This document shows, one piece after another, positions 9,175 to 16,597 of a stretch of DNA of 64,000 nt. The stretch lies in the NCBI RefSeq assembly GCF_000374865.1, contig NZ_KB895461.1:1-64000 (forward strand). Reading direction: 5' to 3'. The notes under the pieces were generated by a model. It saw nothing but the letters and a program-made list of their open reading frames with translations. It did not search any database and had not been told where the DNA came from. A program made the position numbers and the translations under genes. Origin of the DNA: Arthrobacter sp. 135MFCol5.1. GTDB lineage: Bacteria > Actinomycetota > Actinomycetes > Actinomycetales > Micrococcaceae. Numbering within the stretch: position 1 is the stretch's first letter; each line of letters begins with the position of its first letter.

Positions 9175-11121
9175 GTGAATGAGTCATCACGCACACCGCT
9201 GCACCGGGAGGACAACGTCCCAGTGGATAACCGGCGTGTCCTGAGCGGCCGGTACGAGCTCGGCAGCCTCATTGGCCGCGGTGGCATGGCTGATGTCTAC
9301 CGGGGAACCGATACCCGCCTCGGCAGGACCGTGGCCATTAAACTGCTGCGCCCGGACATGGCCAGGGACCCCCAGTTCCAGGCACGGTTCAAGCGCGAGG
9401 CCCAGGCGGTGGCTGCCTTGAACCATCCCTCCATCGTGGCCATCTTCGATACCGGCGAGCACCTGGTCCACGATGGCTCCGCCGAGGATGTGCGGGTGCC
9501 CTACATCGTGATGGAATTCGTTGAGGGCAAGACGCTGCGCGACATGATCCGCGCCAAGGAAGTGACCATAGATCACGCCATCGATTACTGCCTTGGGGTG
9601 CTGGCGGCCCTGGAATACAGCCACAAGGCCGGGATCGTTCACCGGGACATCAAACCGGCCAACGTGATGTACTGCCCCGGAACCAATTCGGTGAAAGTGA
9701 TGGACTTCGGCATCGCACGGGCCATCGCTGATTCCTCCGCCACCATGACCCAGACCCAGGCGGTGGTGGGCACGGCGCAGTACCTGTCTCCGGAGCAGGC
9801 CAGGGGCGAAACTGTCGACGCCCGCAGCGACCTCTACTCCGCAGCGTGCCTGCTCTACGAAATGCTGACCTCCCGGCCGCCGTTCGTTGGGGACAGTCCG
9901 GTATCCGTGGCGTACCAGCACGTTCGGGAAATCGCCGATCCACCCAGCAGCCTGAACCCCGACGTTTCTCCCGCCTTGGATACGGTCATCGCCAAGGCCC
10001 TGCAGAAGAACCGCGACGACAGGTTCCAGGATGCCGCAGCTTTCCGGCGTGCCCTGCGGGCTGCGAAGGCCGGCGTGGCCGTTCCGGCCGTGGCGGCGTC
10101 GGAGGCGCCCACGGATCCCAACGACCATGTACCGGATGCCCAGCCGCGCACTGAGGCTTTCGCGGCAACGGGCGCAAGCTTCCTTGATGATGCTCCCACC
10201 GGGCGGCTGGCTGCCGCCGGCCTGTACCACGACGACGACCCGGCCGGTCCGCTGGAAGTGGCGGACGCGCACACAACGGCTGAGCCGCTCCCGCTCGGCC
10301 TCCCTCCGGAACGCGAGCCCAGCAGGCCGCAGAAGTCCCGTCGTCGTGCGTGGATTGCCACCCTGGTGATCTTCACCCTGCTGGTCCTGGCAGGGGCCGG
10401 CCTCTGGCTATACGAAACAGTCAACCGGCCGGCGCCCGTGGCCAAGGTTCAGATACCTTCGGTGGCGGCCATGACGGAGAGCGCCGCGCTGCAGACGCTT
10501 TACAACGCGAACCTGCGTCCCAAGATCACCAGGCTTCAGAACGATACCGTTGCCAAGGGAACGGCCATCGGCACCGACCCTTCGGCCGGGGCGTCGATGG
10601 ATCCAGGTGCCGAGGTGGTCCTGAACGTCTCGGATGGGCCCAGTGCGGTGAAGATTCCTGACAGCCTTCCGGGCAAGACCGAGGCTGCCGCACGGGACAT
10701 CCTTCGCCAGGTGGGCCTGGTGGGCGCTCCATCGACCACCACGGCCAACAGCGCCACGGTGCCGGCGGGAATCGTCATTACGTCGAACCCGGCTCCCGGG
10801 CAGAGCGTCGGCGTGGGCACCAGCGTCGAGCTGGTGGTGTCCACGGGCAAGGTGGTGGTTCCAGAACTGCGGGGCCTCTCACGCGAGGAAGCCGAGGCCG
10901 CGCTGAAGGGGATCGGTTTGGTCCCCCTGGTGGTGGAGGTGGAAAACTCCCAGGTGGAACCGGGCAAGGTGACGGATCAAAGCGACCCCGTCAACGCCGC
11001 CGTCGAACAAGGAAAGACCATCACGGTGGTGGTTGCCAAGGCCCCCGCCCCGGCGCCGTCCCCGACGCCGACCCCCACCGACACGCCCACGCCCACGCCG
11101 AAGCCCACCAAGAAGGGCTGA
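9175..11121 (+). CDS. pknB: PknB: Ser/Thr protein kinase with three PASTA domains
   Basis: Up to 648 residues. The kinase domain begins RYELGSLIGRGGMADVYRG and has VAIKLLR, HRDIKPAN and MDFGIAR motifs and an activation loop rich in Thr. A variable linker and one membrane helix (~398-418) lead to three PASTA repeats starting near 424, 491 and 559, then a Pro/Thr tail. PASTA repeats bind muropeptides or lipid II, and the kinase controls peptidoglycan synthesis through MviN, CwlM and others. Start choice: the GTG at 9175 has a weak ribosome site; an in-frame GTG at 9223, 11 bases after GGGAGG, would give a protein 16 residues shorter and is a fair alternative. It is the last gene of the operon, converging with trpG after 20 bases. 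Confidence 0.94.
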   Translation: MNESSRTPLHREDNVPVDNRRVLSGRYELGSLIGRGGMADVYRGTDTRLGRTVAIKLLRPDMARDPQFQARFKREAQAVAALNHPSIVAIFDTGEHLVHDGSAEDVRVPYIVMEFVEGKTLRDMIRAKEVTIDHAIDYCLGVLAALEYSHKAGIVHRDIKPANVMYCPGTNSVKVMDFGIARAIADSSATMTQTQAVVGTAQYLSPEQARGETVDARSDLYSAACLLYEMLTSRPPFVGDSPVSVAYQHVREIADPPSSLNPDVSPALDTVIAKALQKNRDDRFQDAAAFRRALRAAKAGVAVPAVAASEAPTDPNDHVPDAQPRTEAFAATGASFLDDAPTGRLAAAGLYHDDDPAGPLEVADAHTTAEPLPLGLPPEREPSRPQKSRRRAWIATLVIFTLLVLAGAGLWLYETVNRPAPVAKVQIPSVAAMTESAALQTLYNANLRPKITRLQNDTVAKGTAIGTDPSAGASMDPGAEVVLNVSDGPSAVKIPDSLPGKTEAAARDILRQVGLVGAPSTTTANSATVPAGIVITSNPAPGQSVGVGTSVELVVSTGKVVVPELRGLSREEAEAALKGIGLVPLVVEVENSQVEPGKVTDQSDPVNAAVEQGKTITVVVAKAPAPAPSPTPTPTDTPTPTPKPTKKG

Positions 11122-11141
11122 AGCGCCGCCCGGCGGTCCGG

Positions 11142-11783
11142 TTAGTGCTGGATAAGTGGGCTTAGCTTGGCCGCACGCGCGGCGGCGCCCTTCATGCCCA
11201 GGGACTCAAGCCAGTTGCCAAGCATCTGGTATCCGCCCTCGGTGAGGACCGATTCCGGATGGAACTGGACGCCGCAAAGCGGTGCGGTCTTGTGCTGCAG
11301 TCCCATCACCACCCCGGACGCGGTTTGTGCCGTGACCTCCAGGACGTCGGGAATGGATTCCCGGACCGCCGCCAGCGAGTGATAGCGGGTGGCCGTGATG
11401 GGGGAGGGGAGGCCGGCGAACACGCTGGTGCCGCTGTGCTCCACCTGCGAGGTCTTGCCATGCATCAACTCCGGGGCATGGGTGACCGTGCCGCCGAACG
11501 CCTCCGCCAGTGCCTGGTGGCCCAGGCACACACCGAACATCGGCACGCCGTGTTCGCCGCACCACTTGATCAGCTCGATGCAGACGCCTGCCTCGGCGGG
11601 GTTGCCGGGGCCGGGTGAAATCAAAACGCCGTCCCGGGCGCCGGCGAGTTCGATCGCCTCGGCCAGGGTGACGTCGTCGTTGCGGACCACCGTGGTTTCG
11701 GCGCCGAGCTCCTGGAGGTAACCCACCAGGGTGTAGACAAAGCTGTCGTAGTTATCCACTACGAGGATCTTGGTTGTGGTCAT
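11142..11783 (-). CDS. trpG: Anthranilate / aminodeoxychorismate synthase glutamine amidotransferase subunit
   Basis: 213 residues. A class I glutamine amidotransferase with the full triad: Cys86 in FGVCLGHQ, and His175 and Glu177 in FHPES. It releases ammonia from glutamine for the chorismate-using partner subunit, which is not in this window, so tryptophan and folate (pabA) roles cannot be separated. The mycobacterial gene at the same place next to pknB is named trpG. The frame is open 88 codons further upstream, but the ATG at 11783 overlaps the stop of the small membrane gene (ATGA) and MTTTKILVVDNYDSF is the normal family start. Confidence 0.93.
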   Translation of the reverse strand: MTTTKILVVDNYDSFVYTLVGYLQELGAETTVVRNDDVTLAEAIELAGARDGVLISPGPGNPAEAGVCIELIKWCGEHGVPMFGVCLGHQALAEAFGGTVTHAPELMHGKTSQVEHSGTSVFAGLPSPITATRYHSLAAVRESIPDVLEVTAQTASGVVMGLQHKTAPLCGVQFHPESVLTEGGYQMLGNWLESLGMKGAAARAAKLSPLIQH

Positions 11784-11950
11784 GGCTGGTCTGCTGAACC
11801 AATCGTCGAGTCGGTGAATTGGGTGAAGTGGGACATCCAGGGGAACAGGAACTGGACCATCAATACCAGGGCAAGGGCGACCAGTACCAATGAGAAGACA
11901 ATCCTCAGCCAGAGCGGACCAGGGAGGTGGCGGAATATCCAGGCGTACAT
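11780..11950 (-). CDS. Small single-helix membrane protein (56 aa)
   Basis: A 56-residue protein beginning MYAWIFRHLPGPLWLRIV and containing one strong hydrophobic helix at ~17-38 (FSLVLVALALVLMVQFLF) followed by a short polar tail ending GSADQP. It starts two bases after the sortase stop and ends in an ATGA overlap with trpG, so it is wedged tightly between two coupled genes. A small membrane protein at the matching place by trpG and crgA is a recurrent actinobacterial feature (mycobacterial Rv0012 region), but I cannot assign this one to a named family. A membrane partner of the sortase is a guess. Confidence 0.8.
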   Translation of the reverse strand: MYAWIFRHLPGPLWLRIVFSLVLVALALVLMVQFLFPWMSHFTQFTDSTIGSADQP

Positions 11951-11952
11951 GC

Positions 11953-12747
11953 TCAGCCTTTCCCTGTGGCGGCTGCAACCTGTGCCGCGATCTCGGCCGG
12001 CGGGCCGGCGGACGCCGGACGCCAGCTGTCCAGCAGGGCATAGGCAATGATGCGTTCTTCGGCGCCGAAGCGGGGGTTGCAGCTGGTCATGGTGAGGTAA
12101 CTTTCCGTGGGTGCCACACCGGGTTGGGTGGGTACCGGTTCCAGGACGTCAGTGCGCGACGGCAGCACGATCTGGTTGTTGCGAAAAACGTAGACATAGA
12201 AGCCGTCCCTGGTCTGGACGTAGATCTTGTCCCCCGGCACCAGGGTATGGATGTTGTCCAGCACCGCGCCGTGCGTCTGGCGGTGGCCGGCCACCGCGAA
12301 GTTGCCCACCGCACCGGGCATGGCCGTGTTGCTGTAGTGTCCCAGCCCCAAGGTGTCCAGCACATCCTGGCTGGTCCCCTGGACAATCGGACGGGTGTAG
12401 GTGGCTCCGAACCGGGGGATGTACATGATGCCGATCGTGCCGGCGTGGCCCGGGGCGGTACCCACCACTGGCGTGCCGAAATCCTGCCCGCCTGCCGGTG
12501 GCGCGGCGGGTGCCGTTGCTGCCGGGGACGGCGCAGCGGTGCTGAGGTCCTGGGCAAATTCCTTGATGACCTGGCTTTGCTTGGCGTCTGATTCAACGTT
12601 GGTCCACCACAGCTGCCACGCCACGAAGAGCAGGAGGATGATGCCGGCGGTGATCAACAGTTCCCCGATGACCTGGATGGTTCCACGTAGCAGGGAGCCA
12701 CGGCGGGCGGGCGGGGCCACGGGCCCGGCCTTCTCCTGCAATACCAC
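11953..12747 (-). CDS. Class E sortase
   Basis: 264 residues from a GTG six bases after GGAGGAG; an earlier in-frame start adds 15 residues but lacks this site. The N-terminal signal anchor is at ~30-50 (LLITAGIILLLFVAWQLWW), followed by a Pro/Ala linker. The sortase beta-barrel spans ~100-245: His155 in VAGHRQTHG, Cys223 in LTMTSCNPRFG and Arg232 in GAEERIIAY form the catalytic set. Class E enzymes of high-GC Gram-positives join LAxTG-type surface proteins to the peptidoglycan stem. No sorting-signal protein is visible in the window. It heads a coupled set: sortase, 56-aa membrane protein, trpG. Confidence 0.93.
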   Translation of the reverse strand: MVLQEKAGPVAPPARRGSLLRGTIQVIGELLITAGIILLLFVAWQLWWTNVESDAKQSQVIKEFAQDLSTAAPSPAATAPAAPPAGGQDFGTPVVGTAPGHAGTIGIMYIPRFGATYTRPIVQGTSQDVLDTLGLGHYSNTAMPGAVGNFAVAGHRQTHGAVLDNIHTLVPGDKIYVQTRDGFYVYVFRNNQIVLPSRTDVLEPVPTQPGVAPTESYLTMTSCNPRFGAEERIIAYALLDSWRPASAGPPAEIAAQVAAATGKG

Positions 12748-12920
12748 GCGTTCTCCTCCGGGCGTCCACCCAGGGCACCGGGTGCCCATCAACTGCGGCT
12801 AGAATTGGCTGCTAGTAAGAATCCAGATTTGACCAAGATCGCGCAGACCGCTGGCAATTTCCTTCTTGCAGGATATCAAGCCCGGGCCGCCGAGCTTGCC
12901 CAGCCTGCCAAGGAGAGCCA

Positions 12921-13172
12921 GTGCCCGAGTCGAAACCTCGCAAGAAGACTGCCAGCACCGCCCAGCCGGCTTCCACCGATTCATACAAGCCCAACCCCGT
13001 CTGGTTCAAGCCGGTGATGTTCGGCCTGATGATCATCGGACTCTTCTGGATCATCACGTTCTACATCAGTGAGGGACGTTTTCCGGTCCAGGCGTGGCAG
13101 TCGTGGAACATCGTGGCAGGCTTCGGCATTGCCATCGTGGGGTTCCTGATGACCACCCGCTGGCGTTCCTGA
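12921..13172 (+). CDS. crgA: CrgA: septation inhibitor / divisome membrane protein
   Basis: 83 residues from GTG, 6 bases after AAGGAGAG. A polar basic N-terminus (PESKPRKKTAS) is followed by two membrane helices at ~28-50 (WFKPVMFGLMIIGLFWIITF) and ~62-80 (WNIVAGFGIAIVGFLM), ending TTRWRS, the standard CrgA layout. CrgA binds FtsZ, FtsI, FtsQ and CwsA and helps place or delay septum formation. It sits divergent to the sortase and close to the pknB operon, as across the Actinobacteria. Confidence 0.95.
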   Translation: MPESKPRKKTASTAQPASTDSYKPNPVWFKPVMFGLMIIGLFWIITFYISEGRFPVQAWQSWNIVAGFGIAIVGFLMTTRWRS

Positions 13173-13206
13173 CGCGTTCGCAACGCTACTTTCGAGGAGG
13201 ATCCCC

Positions 13207-13812
13207 CTGTCTCCGGATTCCGCCGGCGTGATCATTGGCGACGACGGCCTGGCCCGGCCCGCGTGGGCATCCACGGATCCGTTGATGCGCGCGTACTACG
13301 ACCAGGAGTGGGGGCTGCCCGTCACTGACGAGCAGGGCCTCTACGAACGTATTTGCCTGGAGGGATTCCAGGCCGGGCTCTCGTGGGCCACCATCCTGCG
13401 CAAGCGTCCCGGCTTCCGTGCCGCCTTTGCCGGTTTCGATCCCGACGCCGTGGCCTTGTTCGGCGATGCGGACGTGGAACGGCTGATGCGGGACCCGGGC
13501 ATCGTCAGGAACCGCCTGAAGATCCACGCCGCGGTCAAGAACGCCCGGGCCACCGTGGAGCTTCGAAACGACGGCGGGCTGGTGGACTTTGTCTGGAGTT
13601 TCCGCCCGGCGAGCACCCCGCGTCCCCGAGTAGCGTCGGACATTCCCACCCAATCGGCGGAGTCGATCGCATTGTCCAAGGCGTTACGGAAACGGGGCTT
13701 CTCGTTCGTTGGCCCCACCACCATGTTCGCCCTGATGGAAGCCGTGGGAATAGTGGACACGCACCTCCTGGCGAGCCACCGTCGCGGTTCCTCCGGGATC
13801 TGGGCCGAGTAG
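13207..13812 (+). CDS. DNA-3-methyladenine glycosylase I (Tag), zinc-site variant
   Basis: About 201 residues. Base-excision glycosylase of the Tag branch of the HhH superfamily: LARPAWASTDPLMRAYYDQEWG, ICLEGFQAGLSWATILRKR, KIHAAVKNARATVEL and SFVGPTTMFALMEAVGI align along the whole family, which removes 3-methyladenine from alkylated DNA. The start is uncertain. The first normal codon is GTG at 13228 with no ribosome site close by, whereas GAGGAGG ends six bases before an in-frame CTG at 13207, giving MSPDSAGVIIGDDG; I use the CTG. The zinc-snap ligands of E. coli Tag (Cys4, His17, Cys179) appear replaced: RPAW for RCGW, AYYDQEW for AYHDNEW, and no Cys near the C-terminus. Confidence 0.88.
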   Translation: MSPDSAGVIIGDDGLARPAWASTDPLMRAYYDQEWGLPVTDEQGLYERICLEGFQAGLSWATILRKRPGFRAAFAGFDPDAVALFGDADVERLMRDPGIVRNRLKIHAAVKNARATVELRNDGGLVDFVWSFRPASTPRPRVASDIPTQSAESIALSKALRKRGFSFVGPTTMFALMEAVGIVDTHLLASHRRGSSGIWAE

Positions 13813-13850
13813 CGCCGCGCCGCGTCGGCTGTCCGCAGCTGTTGGCAAGG

Positions 13851-13977
13851 TTATCCACAGTGTGGATAACCTTTGTGGCATCGTGCCTCCGAGGTCTCCT
13901 GTGGCGCGTTGCTGCCCGACCGGCCGAAATTTGCCCGCAAGATGTGGTTATTAACAGTGTGGAATACCTGTGGATAA
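13851..13977. promoter_or_regulatory. DnaA-box group 1, outside oriC
   Basis: Perfect 9-mers TTATCCACA occur at 13851-13859 (plus), 13861-13869 (minus) and 13969-13977 (minus). The first two face each other across one base and form a 23-bp palindrome with GG/CC flanks. Near-matches TTATTAACA (13948) and TGTGGAATA (13958) lie between. This is in the 189 bases between tag and the AhpD-like gene, about 16 kb from dnaA. The boxes are seen directly; binding by DnaA is inferred. Confidence 0.7.
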
Positions 13978-14001
13978 CCAGCGTTGCGGCCGGACCCGTC
14001 A

Positions 14002-14469
14002 TTACGGACGGCTGCGCCTGACGGGGTGGTGGCTGGTGATGGAAACCCGATTGAAGGCATTCATGGTGACAGCCACCCAGCTCACCGCGGAGAATTCCTC
14101 CGCCGTGAGGCACTGCCTTGCATAGGCTTCTTCACTCTCGCGCGATTCCTGGTCGGGGAGTTCCGTAATGCTTTCCACCAACGCCAGCGCAGCCCTTTCC
14201 TTGTCCGTGAACAGGGCCGTTTCCCGCCATGCCGGCAGCACCGCGAGCCGCTGTGGACTTTCACCTGCCTCAGCGGCCTTCCGCACGTGCAGGTCCAGGC
14301 AGTAGGCGCAGCCGTTGATCTGCGAGATCCGTACATTGAGGAGCTCCAGCAGGCCAGCGCCCAAGCCGGCGGCTTCCGCTGCTTCCTGCACCTTCAGTCC
14401 GAGGCCGCTGATCGCCCTCCACAGAGCCGGGTGCTGCTTGTCGAGGTACAGGTGCTCGGTGGCGCTCAC
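14002..14469 (-). CDS. Carboxymuconolactone decarboxylase / AhpD-like protein
   Basis: 155 residues, all-alpha AhpD-like fold. The peroxidatic-type motif GCAYCLDLHVRKA carries the CxxC plus downstream His used for thiol reduction of peroxides in AhpD relatives, preceded by LLNVRISQIN. ALALVESITELPD and TAEEFSAVSWVAVTMNAFNR are typical second-half helices. A role in alkylhydroperoxide defence or a related thiol reaction is likely; the true substrate is not known. It is monocistronic on the minus strand and flanked on both sides by DnaA-box groups. Confidence 0.9.
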   Translation of the reverse strand: MSATEHLYLDKQHPALWRAISGLGLKVQEAAEAAGLGAGLLELLNVRISQINGCAYCLDLHVRKAAEAGESPQRLAVLPAWRETALFTDKERAALALVESITELPDQESRESEEAYARQCLTAEEFSAVSWVAVTMNAFNRVSITSHHPVRRSRP

Positions 14470-15008
14470 GGGAGTCCTTCAAGGTAGTACGGCTGGGCAA
14501 GGCACCATCATAGGCAGAGGCGCCCGAGGGGCCGACGACGCGGTTATGCACTTAACAACATCCCGATACCCACAAGTTATCCACAACTGTGGGTAACCCC
14601 GTGGAAATCACAGGCGGTTGGGCGGTCTGGCCTACTCGCACCACGGATCCAGCGCGGGAAACTACAGGGTTGTTACTTATTAACAGTGTGCATAACGCTG
14701 TCGATAAATCCGGGTATTGCCTTCTATTGGCGCGCTCAGGGGGTGCTTTGCGGGCAGTTGTCCACATGTTGGTCCTGGATCGTCCGCTTATCCACTTACG
14801 CACACCCCTGTCCCCACAGGTTATCCACAGGTGTGGAGAAATCGAGGATATCCGGGGCCGAGAAGTAAATCGCTAGCCACTGTCCGGGAAACGGCGCCTG
14901 AACTACACCCCTGTAAGTTACCAACACTGTGGATAAGGCCTGTGGAAAAGACGAATGCCCGGCACCTGTGGTGCCGGGCATTCAGGGGTGCTTCTGGACC
15001 GCGGGGAG
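14470..15008. promoter_or_regulatory. Gene-free 539 bases with DnaA-box group 2
   Basis: No gene is supported here. Perfect boxes: TTATCCACA at 14577-14585 (+), 14821-14829 (+) and 14928-14936 (-), plus the actinobacterial form TTGTCCACA at 14758-14766 (+). One-mismatch copies: 14588-14596 (-), 14687-14695 (-), 14699-14707 (-), 14788-14796 (+). TTATTAACA is at 14677. Boxes on both strands at this density are what one expects of an origin or a DnaA-titrating locus, but no AT-rich unwinding element is obvious. The rhomboid terminator occupies the last part. Confidence 0.65.
14953..14983 (-). terminator. Rho-independent terminator of the rhomboid gene
   Basis: A perfect 14-bp stem (14953-14966 with 14970-14983) and a 3-base loop, followed on the minus strand by GTCTTTTCC. 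It is 25 bases after the rhomboid stop codon. Confidence 0.88.
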
Positions 15009-15887
15009 TTACAGGGAGACCCGCAACCATGTCAGGGCAACAAGCAGGGCCACCACCGCGGCGAGCCCTGCGGCCTGGATGAGGCCCTGCCGGCGTCCCC
15101 GCGGGGTATAGGCGAGGACGGCTGCACAAAGCCCGCCGGTGACCAGTCCGCCCAAGTGGGCCTGCCAGGCGATTTGGGGGACCAGGAAGCCGATGACACC
15201 GTTGATGGCAATCAAGACCCACAGCTGGCGGGTATCGCCTCCGCGCTGGCGCTGGACCAGCAGCATGGCGCCGAAGAGGCCGAAGATCGCTCCGGACGCC
15301 CCAACCACCCCGAAGAGTTGCTGGCCGGGAACATAAAGCGGTGTCAGCAGCAGGTACCCCACGGAACCGCCCAAGGCCGAAATAACGAACAGCGCAAGGA
15401 ACCGCAGGCGGCCCAGGATTGGTTCCAGGGCCTGGCCGAAGATCCACAGCGTGTACATGTTAAGCAGAATGTGGAGGAGGTTGTCCGGCGAGTGCAGGAA
15501 TGCCGAAGTGAGCATCCGCCATGGTTCGAACTCGTTGTACTTCGGTTCTGCGTAGATGTTGGCAAAGGCCAAGGCCCGGTAGACGCCTTCATTGGAAATG
15601 ACGAACTGCAGGACCTGGAGAAGCGCGCAGACCGCAATGATGGCAAACGTCACCATCGGCCTGCCGGTGGCCACGGCCCCGCCGTAGACCGTCCGGACTT
15701 CGGGCGTCGTCCGCCGGGTTTCGTTGACGCAGTCAACGCACTGGAATCCGACGGCGGCCGCCCGCTGGCAGTCCGGGCACGCCGGGCGTCCGCAACGCTG
15801 GCAGCGCACATAGGAGGGCCGGTCCGGATGCCGGGGGCACACCGGAACCTGCGCGGACGGCTCAGCCGACGGAATTCCGTAACTCAT
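15009..15887 (-). CDS. Rhomboid-family intramembrane serine protease with N-terminal zinc-binding module
   Basis: 292 residues. Residues ~17-53 carry a Cys/His cluster (CPRHPD, RCQRCGRPACPDC, FQCVDC) resembling a small treble-clef or B-box-like zinc module. From ~78 there are six to seven membrane helices: the L1 loop EPWRMLTSAFLHSPDNLLH, NMYTLWIFGQALE, catalytic Ser198 in GASGAIFG and His244 in AHLGGL. Rhomboids cut membrane proteins within the bilayer; the substrate here is unknown. The zinc-finger plus rhomboid arrangement is common in Actinobacteria. It lies just upstream of its terminator and directly downstream of ppiA on the same strand. Confidence 0.93.
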   Translation of the reverse strand: MSYGIPSAEPSAQVPVCPRHPDRPSYVRCQRCGRPACPDCQRAAAVGFQCVDCVNETRRTTPEVRTVYGGAVATGRPMVTFAIIAVCALLQVLQFVISNEGVYRALAFANIYAEPKYNEFEPWRMLTSAFLHSPDNLLHILLNMYTLWIFGQALEPILGRLRFLALFVISALGGSVGYLLLTPLYVPGQQLFGVVGASGAIFGLFGAMLLVQRQRGGDTRQLWVLIAINGVIGFLVPQIAWQAHLGGLVTGGLCAAVLAYTPRGRRQGLIQAAGLAAVVALLVALTWLRVSL

Positions 15888-15896
15888 GCTGTGGTG

Positions 15897-16442
15897 TTAA
15901 AGCTGTTCGATGTCGATGCTGTTGATGGTGACATCCTCCACGGGGCGGTCACCCATGCCGGTGCGGACACCCTCTATAGCGTCGACGACCTTCTTGGACT
16001 CCTCGTCCGCCACCTCACCGAAGATGGTGTGCTTGCCCTGCAGCCAGTCCGTGGGAATGGTGGTGATGAAGAACTGTGAACCGTTGGTGCCTTTGCCCAT
16101 CTGGATGCCGGCGTTGGCCATGGCGAGCTTGTAGGGCTGGTTGAAGCTCAGTTCCGGGTGGATTTCGTCATCGAAGCGGTAGCCGGGGCCACCGGTTCCG
16201 CGGCCCAGGGGATCGCCGGCCTGAACCATGAAGTCCTTGATGATGCGGTGGAAGATGGTTCCGTTGTACAGCGGAGTGCCGGTCTTGTCCTCACCGGTTT
16301 CCGGGTGGGTCCAGGCCTGCTCGCCGGTGGCAAGGCCAACGAAGTTCTTGACCGTCTTGGGCGCGTGGTTCCCGAAGAGGTTAACCACGATGTCGCCGAG
16401 GCTGGTGTGGATGGTTGCTTTTGCAGTTGCGATGGCAGTCAT
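15897..16442 (-). CDS. ppiA: Cyclophilin-type peptidyl-prolyl cis-trans isomerase
   Basis: 181 residues, cytoplasmic single-domain cyclophilin catalysing proline isomerisation. Core motifs: FGNHAPKTVKNFVGLATG, IFHRIIKDFMVQAGDPLGRGTG (catalytic Arg), NAGIQMGKGTNGSQFFITT and KHTIFGEV. MTAIATAKATIHTSLGD is the usual start in close relatives; an ATG three codons upstream (16451) is an alternative and neither has an ideally spaced ribosome site. No signal peptide. It is near the origin and pkn cluster, as is mycobacterial ppiA. Confidence 0.94.
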   Translation of the reverse strand: MTAIATAKATIHTSLGDIVVNLFGNHAPKTVKNFVGLATGEQAWTHPETGEDKTGTPLYNGTIFHRIIKDFMVQAGDPLGRGTGGPGYRFDDEIHPELSFNQPYKLAMANAGIQMGKGTNGSQFFITTIPTDWLQGKHTIFGEVADEESKKVVDAIEGVRTGMGDRPVEDVTINSIDIEQL

Positions 16443-16597
16443 AAGCCTCATTCTTCCATGTCCCCTATGGGCGGCAACGGCTGCGGCAGCAGTTCCGCGC
16501 TGGGTGAAATCGGCCTAAAATCCGCAGAGTGAATAGCCCGGGGTGGTCCGGGCACGTAGGCTAGCGACAGAACCGTCACATTAATCGGGAGGTAGTT

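Noticed and set aside
11754..11762. TTATCCACT, a near DnaA box inside trpG
   Set aside because: A single mismatched copy within coding sequence, with no neighbours.
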